Of a DNA stretch of 8,895 nt, positions 7,801 to 8,895 are shown piece after piece. Both the position numbers and the translations under genes were made by a program. The stretch is from assembly GCA_033764725.1 (NCBI GenBank), contig JANRIR010000033.1:1-8895 (forward strand), in the 5' to 3' direction. The DNA is from RI-43 sp033764725. GTDB lineage: Bacteria > Pseudomonadota > Alphaproteobacteria > Caulobacterales > Aquidulcibacteraceae. Positions within the stretch are counted from its first letter, which is position 1. Every line of letters starts with the position of its first letter. Under the pieces are notes generated by a model. That model had not been told where the DNA came from. It saw nothing but the letters and a program-made list of their open reading frames with translations, and ran no database searches.

Positions 7801-7901
7801 GCCGGCTCGGACGGGGCTTGCGCGAAGGTCGGCGTGGCGAAGGCGGTGGTCAGCGCGGCGACGGACGCGCCAAACAGCGCAAGACGGTCTCTGAACTTCA
7901 T
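4899..7901 (-). CDS. TonB-dependent outer-membrane receptor
   Basis: This is a ligand-gated 22-strand beta-barrel porin that imports a scarce nutrient using the TonB-ExbB-ExbD complex. The 1000-residue precursor has a signal peptide (1-29: charged MKFRDR, hydrophobic core, cleavage probably after FAQA). A TonB-box-like DEEIVVTGSRI (39-49) follows, then the plug domain (about 55-182) with LADVLNAVPG, TLTLVNGRR and the closing GGAAVYGSDAVAGVINIIMK. The rest is the barrel, rich in aromatic and Asn/Asp residues, ending in the C-terminal Phe needed for BAM-dependent insertion. Three cysteine pairs (507/522, 701/719, 802/813) probably form disulfides in surface loops. The substrate cannot be told: no transporter, TonB, regulator or enzyme gene is adjacent. 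The ATG start at 7901 has a G-rich GGGGG stretch seven bases upstream. Confidence 0.95.
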   Translation of the reverse strand: MKFRDRLALFGASVAALTTAFATPTFAQAPSEPAASSADEEIVVTGSRIRRADLTSAAPIQVITSETIDRSGATNLADVLNAVPGNGIPVNPIGDQASFATGRNFVNIFNLGSQRTLTLVNGRRFVTSNAAQIVGGLAQQGTQVDLNSVPTALIDRIETIQAGGAAVYGSDAVAGVINIIMKDDYEGFEIDAQYGVSERDDYENERLRATYGVNFLDGRGNIAFAAEYNTTGELTSASRERLARQLVFATNPANTSATDGIPGSILIENRRIPELTEGGLPFRSNSISLAQLITMPDPNNPGQRVAAQFDTNGNLVPYRTGQFFQASIASGGDGFNLAGVSALSSPVERVLLTSIGHVDLTPNIRLSGEALWNRVESTETANQPVYQSGLFGGTSGNLAISVNNPFLTDQARGILTSQPTGALTQFFLARASTDLVGGSNQIVSEADTYRALLALDGDFQLANRDYFWNIAGSVGRSTGYFSQPSIVQSRFANAVNAVRNTSNQIVCAINADAITTNDDPNCAPLNLFGRGAPSAAALNYITTNFQSDYNNEQKVYEASFGGSPFSLPAGDFSFAVGYEQREENANFKPNEAFRLGIGRSVAIAPIRGGYETEEFYGEFLLPIFGEDFTFPLMHRFEVEAAWRDVDNTQAGKSNAHTYGVRYYPIEDLMLRGTISQTFRAPAIAELFLPQVTAFSTATDPCDARNINGGPSPANRRANCAAAFQALGLPANFQLTSNVQSFTIQIITGGNPTLKNEEAESWSTGFVYQPSWLDGFTISGDWVNIDLTNSIENFTLTAILQTCYDSPGYPVGPCGNFTRDSAGQVVAATTGRVNAGYRYFQGATLSVNYETDLSDWFAFRNVGDAGSVAFDLDVFHVNRLETSVNGTGTDLNDDKDEIGVSDLEWNLRTTYTRGPFEASLFTRYIGDAVFDTSFTTESRNILDLDPYFLNDISFNYDFTDNITGRFVVQNMFDVEPPYPTASANVYDLIGRYFFVGVNAKF

Positions 7902-8336
7902 GGCAACACCCCCATGACGGCGCCGTTGGTCGACGTCCGCCTGCGTTTCGTCGATTTTGCCGCCTCATTGCGGCCTTGAAACTGACGCTAAACCGTCATG
8001 GGTGGGGAGGGTCAATTCGCGCAGTGCAGCCCGGCGCGCTTCGGCGCCGCGTTTGCCTGAAGCTGTGGCGCCCGCGCATCAGATTCGCGTCATTCATGCA
8101 AGCGGTAATTTGCGCACGACGAACGACAGCGCCTTGCGACCGGCGCGCTTGACCGCGCCGAGGACGCGCGCATGCGACGCCGACGAGCCGCGGTGCGGTC
8201 GTTCGCGTGCTGAGTTGGCGTGATGAGGGAAGAGGGTTCGCCGCGGATGGCGGCGCGAGGGGAAAGAGGGTTCGGGATCTTGCGCCGCGCACTGGGCGGG
8301 CGTTCGGCTCAATCCGTCATGCGTCGGGCAGACCCG
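7902..8336. other. non-coding spacer between 5S rRNA and receptor gene
   Basis: No convincing gene lies in these 435 bp; short open frames on both strands have low-complexity, Arg-rich translations typical of GC-rich noise. It holds the candidate receptor promoter and its palindrome (7983-8015), a small hairpin GCCGC/GCGGC (7959-7974) and a 10-bp palindrome ACGGCGCCGT (7917-7926) in the presumed 5' leader. It also has two imperfect direct repeats ending AGAGGGTTCG (8225-8240 and 8257-8274). I see no intrinsic terminator with a U-tract after 5S. Confidence 0.6.
7987..8015 (-). promoter_or_regulatory. candidate promoter of the TonB-dependent receptor, with overlapping palindrome
   Basis: On the minus strand TTGACC (8015-8010) is followed after 17 bases by TTTAGC (7992-7987). 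A perfect 16-bp inverted repeat TGACG-N6-CGTCA (7983-7998) spans the -10, a natural place for a repressor. Transcription starting near 7980 would give a leader of about 80 bases. The -10 is a weak match, so this is a candidate only. Confidence 0.45.
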
Positions 8337-8453
8337 GCGGCGACCTACTCTCCCATGCCTTGAGACATAGTACCATCGGCCCTGGGGGACTTAACGACCG
8401 AGTTCGGGATGGGATCGGGTGGGGACCCCCCGGCATAGCCACCAGGTCGGCGC
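8337..8453 (-). rRNA. rrf: 5S ribosomal RNA
   Basis: The reverse complement begins GCGCCGACCTGGTGGC and contains the conserved CCCGATCCCATCCCGAACTC, then GGTACTATGTCTCAAG, and ends GGGAGAGTAGGTCGCCGC. Helix I pairs the two ends (GCGCCGACC with GGTCGCCGC, one mismatch), which sets the approximate boundaries and a length near 117 nt. An 8-bp inverted repeat, ATGCGTCG/CGACGCAT, brackets the gene (8453-8460 and 8319-8326) and could form the precursor processing stem. End positions may be off by a few bases. Confidence 0.95.
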
Positions 8454-8568
8454 GACGCATTTGGGGAATGAGCGAATGACATCGTGCGCGATGCGCATTT
8501 CCTAGCGATGGCTCCGCATGCCGGCGCGATCTCCGCCATGCATGAACGCCACTTTTTCTTTCGAACAA

Positions 8569-8895
<327 letters not shown>

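Noticed and set aside
7898..7915. Five-codon upstream frame (MGVLP) whose TGA overlaps the receptor ATG as ATGA
   Set aside because: The geometry would suit translational coupling, but there is no Shine-Dalgarno sequence for it and a frame this short arises easily by chance.
8094..8312. Small minus-strand open frame (72 codons) between 5S and the receptor
   Set aside because: It has no ribosome-binding site, starts beside the 5S processing region and has an Arg/Ser/Pro-rich sequence without recognisable features.

Overview
The window looks like chromosome from a GC-rich alphaproteobacterium, probably Caulobacterales or a Hyphomonadaceae-like relative. The reasons are an intact divK-pleD cell-cycle pair, a DinB polymerase with an N-terminal zinc-binding extension, an alphaproteobacterial initiator tRNA, a large TonB-dependent receptor and the 3' end of an rRNA operon. 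This placement is inference from gene content and residue patterns, not from a search.

Layout. (1) 1-134: the first 44 codons of an unrecognised minus-strand gene that runs off the left edge, with a -10-like box placed for a leaderless transcript. (2) 135-520: non-coding, holding two 87-bp copies of a hairpin-rich palindromic repeat 165 bp apart. (3) 521-2279, minus strand: divK followed after 10 bp by pleD, a response regulator and a diguanylate cyclase that share a signalling pathway in Caulobacter. (4) 2280-2466: a divergent intergenic region with an AT-rich patch of TTAA motifs. (5) 2467-4643, plus strand: mak (ROK-family fructokinase) and dinB (DNA polymerase IV), overlapping by 4 bp (GTGA). 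(6) 4652-4827: a terminator shared by convergent dinB and the initiator tRNA gene, the tRNA itself, and a clear promoter of its own. (7) 4844-7901, minus strand: a 1000-residue TonB-dependent outer-membrane receptor with its own terminator. (8) 7902-8336: non-coding, with a candidate receptor promoter and an overlapping palindrome. (9) 8337-8895, minus strand: 5S rRNA and the 3' part of 23S rRNA.

How the parts relate. DivK and PleD control cell polarity and c-di-GMP and form one transcription unit. Mak and DinB are translationally coupled but have no evident shared function. The 23S, 5S and tRNA-fMet genes lie on one strand in the order of the usual alphaproteobacterial rrn operon, but the receptor gene sits between 5S and the tRNA, and the tRNA has its own TTGACA-type promoter.

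I found no defence system, transposase, prophage gene, CRISPR array or plainly new multi-gene system. The most interesting points are the repeat pair, the 5S / receptor / tRNA-fMet arrangement, an unusual discriminator base in the initiator tRNA, and an inverted repeat that brackets the 5S gene.
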